Source of the DNA: Candidatus Obscuribacterales bacterium
Lineage (GTDB): Bacteria; Cyanobacteriota; Vampirovibrionia; Obscuribacterales; Obscuribacteraceae
DNA length: 64,000 nucleotides
Assembly: GCA_020054205.1 (NCBI GenBank)
Contig: JAGVLS010000020.1
Location: 29,223-93,222, forward strand
Reading direction: 5' to 3'
The position numbers and the translations under genes were made by a program. This document shows positions 24,729-33,442 of the stretch, piece after piece (the first letter of the stretch is position 1; the number at the start of each line of letters is the position of its first letter). The notes under the pieces are model-generated. The model was not told where the DNA came from and did not search any database. It worked only from the letters and a program-made list of their open reading frames with translations.

Positions 24729-26288
24729 ATGCATATATATAACCTAGGACAAAAATTTAAATCAGTGGCAAAGGAATTTGCTAACTCTGTTGCTGTTAAA
24801 ACTGAAAACGATATTACAGACTACAATAGTCTTGATAAGCAATCAGATCAATTTGCTAATTATTTGCAATCAATTGATATAGCTATTGGGGATGTCATTT
24901 GTATAGCCGGAGAAAAAACTCTTTTATCAATTGTATGTATTTTAGGAGCTTTAAAAGCTGGTGTAATTTACAGCGTTTTTGATCCGCAAAGCCCAATTGA
25001 ACGTCTGGGCAAAATATTTGGGCAATGCCGCCCTAAAGCAGTTTTTTGTAGTGTTAATTTATTCTCTAAAATAAAGAATATAGGATTTAAGTCAATTGAT
25101 ATAACATCTCTTCACCTGAGTTCTTTTACGCAAGCAGATAATTGTAGGCTAATAGTAAGACAGGAAAAAATCACTGCTAACAGCCCGGCATATATTATGT
25201 TTACTTCTGGCTCAACTGGTTTCCCTAAGGGAGCAGTTATGACTCATCAGAACGTATTGAATCTTATAGCGTGGAGTAAGCAAACATATGGTTTTGATAA
25301 AAATGATGTGTTTACCAGTGTCAATCCTATATATTTCGATAATTCAGTTTTTGATGTTTATTCATCCTTATTTACTGGAGCATCGCTTGCGCTTTTTGAT
25401 CACGAAACAGTACAAAATCCATCTAAGCTTATTCGTTTAATTAATGAATTTCGATGTACGACATGGTTTTCTGTGCCATCAATGCTTATGTATTTGCAAA
25501 CTTTGCGTGCTTTCAGTACTAATAATATGAGTTATATAAAGAGAATTATATTTGGTGGTGAAGGTTACCCAAAAGCTAAACTCAGAAGTCTTTTTGATCT
25601 CTATTCTGACAGAATAGAATTTTACAATGTTTATGGTCCAACAGAATGTACATGCATTTGTTCGTCGTACAAAGTTTCTCAAGATGATTTTCAGGACTTA
25701 AATGGATTTTTGCCTCTTGGTAAATTAATTAGCAATTTTGATTGTCTAATTGTGGATGATGAATTGAAATTAGTGGAGGCAGATCAAGTTGGAGAATTGA
25801 TTTTAAGGGGGCCAAATGTAGGATTAGGCTATTTCCAAGATGGTGAGCGAACACAAATGTCTTTTATTCAAAATCCTATGCACGATGCATACAAGGATAT
25901 AGTCTATTGCACTGGCGATCTTGTTTATTTTAAATCTGATGATGGGAAAATCTACATTGTTGGTAGGCGAGATAATCAAATTAAACATATGGGGTACAGA
26001 ATTGAATTGGAAGAAATCGAAAATGCTATAAGCTTAATTGATACAGTTAGAGAAAATGCAGTGGTGCACTGTGAAATCCGTGGCTTAAGCCAAATTGTGG
26101 CATTTATAACTGGCAAAAATGGTACGGTTGATGAAAAGATTCTTCGAGGAGAGCTAAAAGAAATTATTCCCCAGTATATGATTCCGACTAAATTTGAATT
26201 TGTGGAAATTCTACCTAGGAGTGCAAATGGTAAATTGGATAGGAAAAAATTGAAATCTGATTATATGGGGCAATTGGTAAATGGCTAA
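24729..26288 (+). CDS. AMP-forming acyl/aminoacyl adenylating enzyme (NRPS A-domain/DltA-like)
   Basis: A stand-alone adenylation enzyme of about 519 aa with the core motifs A3 (YIMFTSGSTGFPKGAVM), A5 (NVYGPTECTC), A7 (YCTGDLVYF), A8 (GRRDNQIKHMGYRIELEEIE) and the A10 lysine (PRSANGKLDRKKL). The absence of the CoA-ligase consensus and the NRPS-like A5/A8 motifs suggest amino- or hydroxy-acid activation and transfer to the phosphopantetheine of the ACP two genes upstream, by analogy to DltA-DltC. ATG 24729 is preferred to GTG 24720 for spacing to GAGAAAG. It overlaps the acyltransferase gene by 8 bp. Confidence 0.88.
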   Translation: MHIYNLGQKFKSVAKEFANSVAVKTENDITDYNSLDKQSDQFANYLQSIDIAIGDVICIAGEKTLLSIVCILGALKAGVIYSVFDPQSPIERLGKIFGQCRPKAVFCSVNLFSKIKNIGFKSIDITSLHLSSFTQADNCRLIVRQEKITANSPAYIMFTSGSTGFPKGAVMTHQNVLNLIAWSKQTYGFDKNDVFTSVNPIYFDNSVFDVYSSLFTGASLALFDHETVQNPSKLIRLINEFRCTTWFSVPSMLMYLQTLRAFSTNNMSYIKRIIFGGEGYPKAKLRSLFDLYSDRIEFYNVYGPTECTCICSSYKVSQDDFQDLNGFLPLGKLISNFDCLIVDDELKLVEADQVGELILRGPNVGLGYFQDGERTQMSFIQNPMHDAYKDIVYCTGDLVYFKSDDGKIYIVGRRDNQIKHMGYRIELEEIENAISLIDTVRENAVVHCEIRGLSQIVAFITGKNGTVDEKILRGELKEIIPQYMIPTKFEFVEILPRSANGKLDRKKLKSDYMGQLVNG

Positions 26289-26958
26289 GATTGTTATTTT
26301 TGGTGCTGGGCGTGGGGCTGACATTGCCCATCGATATATTTCTAAGGATACTGATCATAGTGTAAGTGGTTTTACGGTAGATGATCATTGTTTTGATGCA
26401 AATGAGTTTAAAGGACTGCCAGTGGTTAAATTTAGTGATGCTGAAAAAATGTTCCCATCTTGCGAATTTAAAATGTTTGCGCCTTTGGGTAGCCAAAACA
26501 TGAACAAGCTTAGATATGAAAAGTTCAAAGCCTGTAAAGAAAAAGGATATGAATTAATTAGCTATGTAAGCTCAACAATTCCATTTGCGAGTGATCTGGA
26601 TATTGGCGAAAATTGTTTTATTTTGGAAAATAATTCAATTAATTTTGATGTGAAAATTGGAGACAATGTTACCATCTGGAGTGGCAATCAAATTGGTGAT
26701 AACTCAATTGTTTTTGAACACTGCTGGATATCATCTCATGTTTGTATTGCTGGCAGTGTAATAATTAAACCATTTACTTTCGTTGGCATAAATGCTTCGA
26801 TATCTAATAATGTTATTGTAGAAGAGGAAAATTTTATTGGTGCTAATGCTTTAATTACTAAAAATACTGCTGTTAAAGATGTGTATATAGTAGCGCAAAC
26901 GCCAAAAGCAGCTTTTCCTAGTGATAAATTTTCATCTATGCTAAGTAAACTTGTTTAG
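26281..26958 (+). CDS. NeuD/PglD-type sugar O-acyltransferase
   Basis: A 225-aa protein with an N-terminal Rossmann-like nucleotide-sugar domain (KIVIFGAGRGADIAHRYI) and a C-terminal left-handed beta-helix from about 100 (DIGENCFILENNSINFDVKIGDNVTIWSGN, described here by its ends only). The repeat includes a catalytic-type His in IVFEHCWISSHVCI. This is the architecture of PglD, NeuD and WbjX-like acyltransferases, which acylate an amino group or hydroxyl of UDP- or CMP-sugars using acyl-CoA or, in some systems, acyl-ACP. It follows the adenylating enzyme with an 8-bp overlap, so it is the likely final acyl-transfer step of the cassette. Confidence 0.82.
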   Translation: MAKIVIFGAGRGADIAHRYISKDTDHSVSGFTVDDHCFDANEFKGLPVVKFSDAEKMFPSCEFKMFAPLGSQNMNKLRYEKFKACKEKGYELISYVSSTIPFASDLDIGENCFILENNSINFDVKIGDNVTIWSGNQIGDNSIVFEHCWISSHVCIAGSVIIKPFTFVGINASISNNVIVEEENFIGANALITKNTAVKDVYIVAQTPKAAFPSDKFSSMLSKLV

Positions 26959-26959
26959 A

Positions 26960-27598
26960 TTAGGATATTTGCTGCCGTACTAAAACTGTAAACTCATACA
27001 GATTATAGTCGTGTAGCAGAGAAACAGATCGAGAAAAATGTTTTTTACAATAATCAAAATAAAAAAGCGGATCACCATAATATAGATCTGGGCGCATGTA
27101 TTCTTTATCGCTATAAGAAGTAAGCATGTTAAAAGCAAAACCTGATTTGCTGGCTGTGGCAAATGTATGTATGGTTTCTAGGACGTAATTTTGCCAGTCA
27201 GAATTTGGTATTTCAAACTTGACGTTGAATATACCGCTAGAAACAACAAAGTCAGCATTATGATTTAATTTGTTGCTAGCGATAAATTGACAGTTGTTAA
27301 AATTGGGATGTAATTTATTGGCCTCAGCTACCATAGCGGAAGACCAATCATAACCAATGTAATTGCAATTTATTTTATAGCTTGCGATATAATCATATAA
27401 AGCACCATAGCCACATCCATAGTCTAATAAAGAAAATGCTGAATTTTTTTTGTGATCACATACTTTAAGTAATTGTTCGAATCTTAATTGTTGGGACTCG
27501 ATAGAATTCCAATCTACTCCTTGAGCGGTCGGTCCGTGAGCAGTAATTTTATTCGTATAATAATTACTTACAAGATTATAGATAAGGTCATTGGTCAT
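26960..27598 (-). CDS. Class I SAM-dependent methyltransferase (small)
   Basis: A 212-aa methyltransferase. Motif I is FSLLDYGCGYGALYDYI, motif II YIGYDWSSAMV, the acidic segment before beta-4 ADFVVSSGIFNVKFE. The N-terminus includes HGPTAQGVDWNSIESQQLRF, a segment seen in capsule-locus methyltransferases. AAGGAA lies about 8 nt upstream of the ATG. It converges on the acyltransferase gene with a 1-bp gap and follows the WbqC gene on the same strand after 12 bp. Acceptor unknown. Confidence 0.85.
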   Translation of the reverse strand: MTNDLIYNLVSNYYTNKITAHGPTAQGVDWNSIESQQLRFEQLLKVCDHKKNSAFSLLDYGCGYGALYDYIASYKINCNYIGYDWSSAMVAEANKLHPNFNNCQFIASNKLNHNADFVVSSGIFNVKFEIPNSDWQNYVLETIHTFATASKSGFAFNMLTSYSDKEYMRPDLYYGDPLFYFDYCKKHFSRSVSLLHDYNLYEFTVLVRQQIS

Positions 27599-27610
27599 AA
27601 AATAATTTCC

Positions 27611-28381
27611 TTATTGCTTAGAGGTTTTTGCAAGTGTTTGATTTTGAGAAAGTACTGCTTCATCATAAATAGATTGACCATTAAAAGTTTTGAGATAAGA
27701 CGATGCGTCGGCTCCAGTATGGAAAAGGAGATCCAGAATGCTTACTCCGTGAGTAAAGGGAGGATAGAGCTGATTGTATTCTTTGTACTGAGAATAATTT
27801 GCCCAGCATAACTCTATACGGGACTCGTTTAATATGTCGATATCCATATAACATTTTGCTGAAGGACCAGATAAATATTTGGTGGCATTAAGTTGTTTGC
27901 AAAGATCTACTAGCCTTTCTGTTTTACCATCTTGCAAAGCAAAATCGGAAGACCAATGTAATTGTGTTGTAATTCCAAGAAAAGAACAAATTTTTTCAAT
28001 GAATAAATAATTGATTTCGCTTAGCATTTCCAGCTTTGCTGCTTGTTCATATAAATTAGTTAGCCAGCCACGCAACTCATTGAAATAGGGTGCTTTAAGA
28101 TAATTTTGTGTAAGGATAGTCAAATGACTTTCTGCCCAACTGTTATTTGCAATTTTAGTTTCATTGATTTTTTGCAAATACTTTCCTTTTACTTCTACTG
28201 GGATAGTGAGCCAAACTAATCCATGAGGAGTCTTGATTTGATTTCTGTTGCGCCAATCTCGACGAGTGTATTGCACCGTGTCATATAAAACAAAATCATC
28301 GACAGCATTGATGATGTCAAAATACCCTTTCCAGGGAATATATGAAGATTGAATTGCGGCCAATAGGCGCATTTTGTTCAT
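27611..28381 (-). CDS. WbqC-like family protein
   Basis: A 256-aa protein with the family beginning MRLLAAIQSSYIPWKGYFDII, then FVLYDTVQYTRRDWRNRNQI, KTPHGLVWLTIPV, and near the end SGPSAKCYMD and YPPFTHGVSILDLLFHTG, all diagnostic of WbqC/VioB-like proteins. Members occur in O-antigen and flagellin-glycan clusters and are associated with N-acylation or aminoacylation of amino sugars, but no mechanism is established. I use ATG 28381, not the in-frame TTG 15 nt upstream. Its presence beside an ACP, adenylating enzyme and acyltransferase supports an aminoacyl-sugar hypothesis. Confidence 0.85.
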   Translation of the reverse strand: MNKMRLLAAIQSSYIPWKGYFDIINAVDDFVLYDTVQYTRRDWRNRNQIKTPHGLVWLTIPVEVKGKYLQKINETKIANNSWAESHLTILTQNYLKAPYFNELRGWLTNLYEQAAKLEMLSEINYLFIEKICSFLGITTQLHWSSDFALQDGKTERLVDLCKQLNATKYLSGPSAKCYMDIDILNESRIELCWANYSQYKEYNQLYPPFTHGVSILDLLFHTGADASSYLKTFNGQSIYDEAVLSQNQTLAKTSKQ

Positions 28382-28458
28382 AAGCAATGCCGACAAAATT
28401 AGTTATTGTTAAAGTGCAAGCCAACTAATCGTATCATTTTAACCAATTCCAGTAATTA

Positions 28459-29322
28459 CTAGCAAGCGCGTGCAACAAGTATTAGCGAACCGCCAGCTAT
28501 GAAATCAAATCCAGCTTTTATGAAAATATGTTCAAATGATAAAACACTTTCTAAGCTAGCGTTTAGGAGTTTAGGTAAGCGATATTCAGACATAGGGTCA
28601 TAATCAGCTAAAGATCTTTTATCCAAGCTACGTGAGGCGAGCATTAAGGGTAAAAGTAGAGAAACAAAAGAAGTAATTTTTATAATTTCAAATCCAGCCT
28701 GTTCTACCTTTTCCCTAAGTAAAGATCGACTATATCGGCGGTGATGTCCTGAATATTCATCTACGATACTGGTTAGAAATTCATGTTGAGGCACAGTTAC
28801 GAGAATGCCACCATTATTTCTCACGGCTTTGCGCATTTGAGCAAGTACCAGATCATCTTCTTTAATATGCTCTAGTACATCGAATGCTCCAATAACATCA
28901 AATTCGTTATAAAAAGGAATTTTTCTACCATCCATTTGCATAAGTGTTGCATCTGGAGAGCGCTTAAGAGCGTACTTCAAGGCTTGAGCATGAATTTCAC
29001 TTCCAAATAATTGAAGATGTGGTGACGATTGACTCACTCCAGATAAAACATAGCCTGTACCACAGCCAAGTTCAAAAAAATTTTTTGCATGAGGAAAATA
29101 CTTTTGCAAAGCCCAGGTTATTAAACGATTTCTATTGCGAAACCAAAAATGATTGCTCTCTAAATGAAAAAGTCTGTCATGAGCCCCCTGAGGAAAACCT
29201 GTATCTGATAAATCAGGATCAAAACAAACATGATCACCTTCAAATATAGGTGTTTGTTTACAGGCAGGGCATGCCCATAAATTTGAATTATGATGCTCAT
29301 CACATTTAAGACAGACTTTCAC
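28459..29322 (-). CDS. SAM-dependent methyltransferase with N-terminal zinc-binding motif
   Basis: A 287-aa protein. The first 25 residues hold two CxxC pairs (VCLKCDEHHNSNLWACPACK), a zinc ribbon. The methyltransferase domain is typical: FFELGCGTGYVLSGV (motif I), LFGSEIHAQALKYA (motif II), QMDGRKIPFYNEFDVIGAFDVLEHI. A DEYSGHHRRYSRS segment follows, as in many polysaccharide/lipid-linked methyltransferases. A hydrophobic helix near 215-235 may anchor it to the membrane. Start is GTG 29322, and the Cys motif begins at residue 4, so it cannot be shorter. The divergent neighbour begins only a few bases away (see that entry). Confidence 0.85.
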   Translation of the reverse strand: MKVCLKCDEHHNSNLWACPACKQTPIFEGDHVCFDPDLSDTGFPQGAHDRLFHLESNHFWFRNRNRLITWALQKYFPHAKNFFELGCGTGYVLSGVSQSSPHLQLFGSEIHAQALKYALKRSPDATLMQMDGRKIPFYNEFDVIGAFDVLEHIKEDDLVLAQMRKAVRNNGGILVTVPQHEFLTSIVDEYSGHHRRYSRSLLREKVEQAGFEIIKITSFVSLLLPLMLASRSLDKRSLADYDPMSEYRLPKLLNASLESVLSFEHIFIKAGFDFIAGGSLILVARAC

Positions 29323-29366
29323 TGATGGTCCTGCTTGGAAGACAAGATATTACAATATTTCTTCTT

Positions 29367-31097
29367 ATGCGATCAATTATTACTATTTTTACTCGTTGTC
29401 AGGATGAGGCGTCCTTGATTTTATTGCTGGCAGTAATAATTGTTATATGTTTGATTGCTGGCATTAACGGCAACTTTCCTATTAACGACGATATGCTTTA
29501 CGCTGAATCAGTTCGCCATATAGTAGAGCAGGGTAAATTTTTTAGTTATGGAAGTAATGCTTTTGATTTTATACCAATTCAGATGGCGAGCCTTATTTGT
29601 ACGGCATTAGGCTTTTCCTACAATTATTTGCGTGTACTTACAATTTGTTTTCATATCTTTGGTAGCCTCGGACTTTATTTAGGTTTGAGAGAAATAAATC
29701 TGAGTAAAAAAGCAAGTGTATTTATGACTGCTTTATATACATGCAATCCTTTTTGTATTAATCTTGCGCTTACTTTTATGACTGATATACCAGCTTTAGC
29801 ACTAAATAATTGGTTGTTTTATTTAAGCGTGAAGGCAATTAAGAAACAAACTTTATCGACTTGGCTATTAGCATTATGCTCTTTTTTAGCGGCAATATCT
29901 ATTCGTCAAACAGCTCTATTGTTTATTGTTCCTCTACTTACAAGCATTTGTTTTTCCCAAATGAGCAAGGTCAAGAAAATTTTTTTGCTGATATTGAGTT
30001 TGTTCTCAACTATTATTGTTTACAGTTTGCTTAACCAGTGGTTAATTAGTGGTTCAGAGTGTAGTTCGGTGTATACAAATTTCCAATCAGTTTTATTTCA
30101 ACAACTCTTTGGTATTGTTGAAAAACCAATAGGTTTTTTTCTTCAACTAATAAATACTTTTGCTAAAGGATTATGTTATTCCTCATTGATGCTGGCGCCT
30201 TTGATTGTTGTATTGTCAATCAAAATATTGTCCAATTCCCGTAAATATGTCTCGATAATCATGATTTCTATGCTGCTAAGCATTTTATGCGTAGGATTGC
30301 CGCTTGCCATAAATATATTTGTTAAGCATCAATATATGCCATATAGTCTAAATTTATTTATGCCACCATTCTTAGGTGCCTATCAAATCATTGGTGGTTT
30401 TTTTTCATGGCAAGAAAAGCATTTATTTACACTTACAATAATTTCGGGTGTTTTTGCCTTAATAATGGGGTTTTGTATTTGTGTGGCTTTAATTTTGCAA
30501 ATGAAAGAAAAAGAATTATTTTCAAAACCAAATTTATTTATCAATATAACCCTTTGTTTGTCGGCAGCGTATCTTGCTATTCAATTACCCATGCATAATC
30601 TTGATCGTTACTATTTATTTTCTTTAGCACCACTAATTCTTTTTTTTGGACTTGTTTGCAATACGCTGAATATGGATAAATTAGTTTTATTAGGGTTGAT
30701 TTTATTTGTACCCCTGGTTTTGTACGGGACATTTGCTGCTAAAGACTCTATGGATTTTCATCGTGCGCAATGGCAAGCAATTAAAGAATTGGAGGCTATG
30801 GGTGTCAGTCCTTTAGAGATTGATGGAGGAGCTAATCATAATCTTTTTCATGGCGGACTAAAACTAACATTAGGATTCAAAAAAACTGCTACTGAACATG
30901 GTTGGCCAAAAGAATTTCGAGGTGGCGAGCCTCGCTGTCATTTACGTTGGTGGCCAATAAATAAAGAAACATATATAGTTGCTGCTATATCTTTGCCGAA
31001 TTGTAAAATCGTTAAAACAATTCCTAATTGGAGTGTTATTCGTGGACGGCAAAGAAATATATACGTATTAAGTCCTATTTCAGCCCATAATCAATAG
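29367..31097 (+). CDS. Membrane glycosyltransferase of GT-C type (PMT/ArnT-like)
   Basis: A 576-aa protein with about 12 membrane helices. The first extracytoplasmic loop has INGNFPINDDMLYAESV, in which the DD resembles the catalytic acidic pair of PMT/ArnT/GT39-type enzymes that use polyprenyl-phosphate sugars. The C-terminal soluble domain is small (about 480-576) with a WPINKETYIVAAISLP segment. Two starts are possible: ATG 29325 lies 2 nt from the divergent methyltransferase start, leaving no room for a promoter, so I prefer ATG 29367 (MRSIITIFTR). Likely adds a sugar to a lipid-linked or surface glycan. Confidence 0.75.
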   Translation: MRSIITIFTRCQDEASLILLLAVIIVICLIAGINGNFPINDDMLYAESVRHIVEQGKFFSYGSNAFDFIPIQMASLICTALGFSYNYLRVLTICFHIFGSLGLYLGLREINLSKKASVFMTALYTCNPFCINLALTFMTDIPALALNNWLFYLSVKAIKKQTLSTWLLALCSFLAAISIRQTALLFIVPLLTSICFSQMSKVKKIFLLILSLFSTIIVYSLLNQWLISGSECSSVYTNFQSVLFQQLFGIVEKPIGFFLQLINTFAKGLCYSSLMLAPLIVVLSIKILSNSRKYVSIIMISMLLSILCVGLPLAINIFVKHQYMPYSLNLFMPPFLGAYQIIGGFFSWQEKHLFTLTIISGVFALIMGFCICVALILQMKEKELFSKPNLFINITLCLSAAYLAIQLPMHNLDRYYLFSLAPLILFFGLVCNTLNMDKLVLLGLILFVPLVLYGTFAAKDSMDFHRAQWQAIKELEAMGVSPLEIDGGANHNLFHGGLKLTLGFKKTATEHGWPKEFRGGEPRCHLRWWPINKETYIVAAISLPNCKIVKTIPNWSVIRGRQRNIYVLSPISAHNQ

Positions 31098-31219
31098 CTT
31101 AAAAATTGGAAACATCAGTTTTGCTTAATATGGGGATAATTCTTTCATAAATAATAAGAGAATTTATGTTATCAATATAAGCGATATAGTTCTTTGGTTC
31201 GGCAATTTTGGGTGAAATA

Positions 31220-32017
31220 ATGCAAGCGCCAGTTGCTTCATATACAAATAATTTTTTCGACGAAACACAGATTACGGCAGAGAGCTCTGCCTCAATTGTG
31301 GTACCGATGGTTCTTGAGTTATTGCCAATTAATTCGGTAGTGGATATTGGTTGTGGAACTGGCAGTTGGTTAGCTCATTTTCATGAAAATGGGGTCAATA
31401 GAATCAAAGGGGTGGATAGCAGCGGTGTAAATTATGCTAAGTTGCGCGTACCTGCCGATTGTGTAGAACAAGTAGATATTAGTAAATCTTTTGAGCTTAA
31501 TGAAAGTTTTGATTTGGCAGCTTGTTTGGAAGTAGCTGAACATTTACCAAGTAATTGCGCTAATAACTTAGTAGATTCATTGACTAAATTGGCACCAGTG
31601 ATTTTATTTTCAGCAGCTATTCCGTTTCAAGGTGGCACTCATCATGTAAATGAACAATGGCCTGAGTATTGGGCACAATTATTTGCTGAGCGAGGCTATG
31701 TAGTAATTGATTGTTTCCGTCAGCGCATCTGGCGCAATGAAAATGTTGCTTATTGGTATTCCCAAAATTTATTGTTGTATGTGCACAAAGATAAATTAGC
31801 TGAATTACCTCAGCTCATTCCTTTTTTGAATAGTACCGATCCTGCCCATCTAAGTTTTATTCATCCAAAACAATATTTGAAGAGTAGAGATGAATTATCT
31901 AGTCCAAAATATATGTTTATGCGTTTAGCATGGAATCTTTTACCTCGCCCGATAAGGCTGCGCTTGGTTAAGCCACTCGCACCTGTTCTTTGGCGTCGTT
32001 ATGGAAGCAAATATTGA
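31220..32017 (+). CDS. Class I SAM-dependent methyltransferase (glycan type)
   Basis: A 265-aa protein; start is ATG 31220 behind GGTGA rather than an in-frame TTG 12 nt upstream. Motif I is VVDIGCGTGSWLAHF, motif II IKGVDSSGVNYAKL, followed by LAACLEVAEHLPSN and a carbonyl-type loop FSAAIPFQGGTHHVNEQWPEYW. The last motif is characteristic of methyltransferases in cyanobacterial and rhizobial polysaccharide loci. C-terminal ROYAL-type features are absent; the tail is basic (RLRLVKPLAPVLWRRYG). It is the fourth methyltransferase in the surface region and ends it. Confidence 0.85.
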   Translation: MQAPVASYTNNFFDETQITAESSASIVVPMVLELLPINSVVDIGCGTGSWLAHFHENGVNRIKGVDSSGVNYAKLRVPADCVEQVDISKSFELNESFDLAACLEVAEHLPSNCANNLVDSLTKLAPVILFSAAIPFQGGTHHVNEQWPEYWAQLFAERGYVVIDCFRQRIWRNENVAYWYSQNLLLYVHKDKLAELPQLIPFLNSTDPAHLSFIHPKQYLKSRDELSSPKYMFMRLAWNLLPRPIRLRLVKPLAPVLWRRYGSKY

Positions 32018-32024
32018 TCTCTAT

Positions 32025-33032
32025 TTATAAAGGTATTTCTACTTTTTGTTGATAGAGTTTTAAAAGTGTATTGATATCTTGTTGGGATAAACGAGAATAT
32101 TCATCCGTAATCGGATACATTATATCTGTTTTGTTGGGACTGTGTCCTATAAGACCAAGAGCGTGACCAAGCTCATGGGTGACTACGTTTTGCAATACTT
32201 TATAGCGGATACGCATGTTTTTGCTCATAATCATGTCCAAATTTATTTCAATTATTTGTGGCGGTACTTTGTATTTAGGACCAGACTTAGGAATATAAAT
32301 TGGAATTGGGATTCCGCCTACGCCAATAACTGATAAGTTTCCTTTCCCTTTTTTTGTATATTTAGTAACTGTATGAGCACCCAACAGGCAGTCTTTCGAA
32401 TCAGGAGCATTACCTAAGTGTTTCCACGTAACTTGAATGCGTGCAGCATTAGGATCATTTACTTGAGCAAATCTTACAGCGTGATTGGTGCTATTTTCCC
32501 AAGTTTCAAAAGCTAGAACTATTGCTCTTGTAAAATTAGGATCTGGAAAGCGACTAATATAAACAGTGATAGGCATTGTTTTAAAACGCAATACTTTGCC
32601 TTTTGTTGATTGCATAATCTCATTTAAATAATCACTATTTATTTTAGTGCTGCCAAATGGACCAATCCTAACAAAATTCACTGGTGCCACATTGACAAGT
32701 GGCAAGCTGTCTTGTAAAAAATTATCTTTGTTTGAGTAATTATCTTCTGCGGCGCCTACAACTGGTGCAGTATCTAATCTTTGTAGTCTAGTCAGCAAAG
32801 ATCCATTTTGAGGAAAACCAAAAATTTTCTTTTCAATGATTGATAGTCTTTCTATATAAGACAAATTATTATTTACTGGCAGTTTATACTGTTGTTCTAA
32901 CTTAGTTATTTGGTGAGCAATAGACAGCTCAGAATTTATTTCATTATCCATAGCTATGACAGCTGGATTCATAATTAGACAAAGTAAAAAAGCAATTAGT
33001 GCTCTATGTATATATGTTTGAAATAGGCTCAT
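32025..33032 (-). CDS. Secreted matrixin-like zinc metalloprotease (metzincin)
   Basis: A 335-aa protein with a signal peptide (first 27 residues, ending PAVIA). The region 31-115 is a helical, heptad-like propeptide (SIAHQITKLEQQYKL...). The catalytic domain (about 150-335) has the zinc motif HELGHALGLIGH at 286-297, with one residue more than the classic HExxHxxGxxH, and the Met-turn DIMYP. The GHSP after it resembles cyanobacterial matrixin-like proteins. A Cys switch (PRCGxPD) is not seen; only one Cys lies in the mature part (DCLLGAH). Predicted to be exported and to cleave proteins outside the cytoplasm. Confidence 0.85.
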   Translation of the reverse strand: MSLFQTYIHRALIAFLLCLIMNPAVIAMDNEINSELSIAHQITKLEQQYKLPVNNNLSYIERLSIIEKKIFGFPQNGSLLTRLQRLDTAPVVGAAEDNYSNKDNFLQDSLPLVNVAPVNFVRIGPFGSTKINSDYLNEIMQSTKGKVLRFKTMPITVYISRFPDPNFTRAIVLAFETWENSTNHAVRFAQVNDPNAARIQVTWKHLGNAPDSKDCLLGAHTVTKYTKKGKGNLSVIGVGGIPIPIYIPKSGPKYKVPPQIIEINLDMIMSKNMRIRYKVLQNVVTHELGHALGLIGHSPNKTDIMYPITDEYSRLSQQDINTLLKLYQQKVEIPL

Positions 33033-33136
33033 TTAGGCTCTTATTTGCTCAATTTGTGTATTTAACGTGCCAGATAATTACACTTTATGCTACCTTAATA
33101 ATAAGCTACTAGTATGTTAAGGTAAAGCTAAATCTT

Positions 33137-33442
33137 ATGAATAATCGATTGAAAGAATTAGCTTATATGCGTTATCACCAACCAGAGTTTTTAACAACTT
33201 TATTTGAGTTGGCTGTGGAAGAACAATGGTTTGATTTACAGCATATGGTACAGCATGATATGGCTAAAGCTATATTGGCAGATTATTCTGATGAGCAAGG
33301 ACGTGGCTATTTAGATAATGAAATATACTATTCCAATTGGGAAAGTGTAATTGACATTGGCTGGACTGCTTTTTGTGAGCATACTGGACTTTCTAGAGAA
33401 AAAGTCGAACAACAATTACAGTTATTGCGAGAAAAGTTCTAA
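33137..33442 (+). CDS. Hypothetical protein (101 aa)
   Basis: A short acidic helical protein without signal peptide or membrane segment (MNNRLKELAYMRYHQPEF...). Hydrophobic and acidic residues alternate as expected for a compact helical bundle; five Trp/Tyr-rich positions cluster in GYLDNEIYYSNWESVIDIGW. It is translated from ATG 33137 downstream of AAGGTAA. Its 3' end overlaps the convergent cupredoxin gene by 4 bp. No family recognised. Confidence 0.6.
   Translation: MNNRLKELAYMRYHQPEFLTTLFELAVEEQWFDLQHMVQHDMAKAILADYSDEQGRGYLDNEIYYSNWESVIDIGWTAFCEHTGLSREKVEQQLQLLREKF

Noticed and set aside
24729..26288. A complete NRPS module
   Set aside because: Only a free adenylation domain is present; no condensation or thioesterase domain accompanies the separate ACP.
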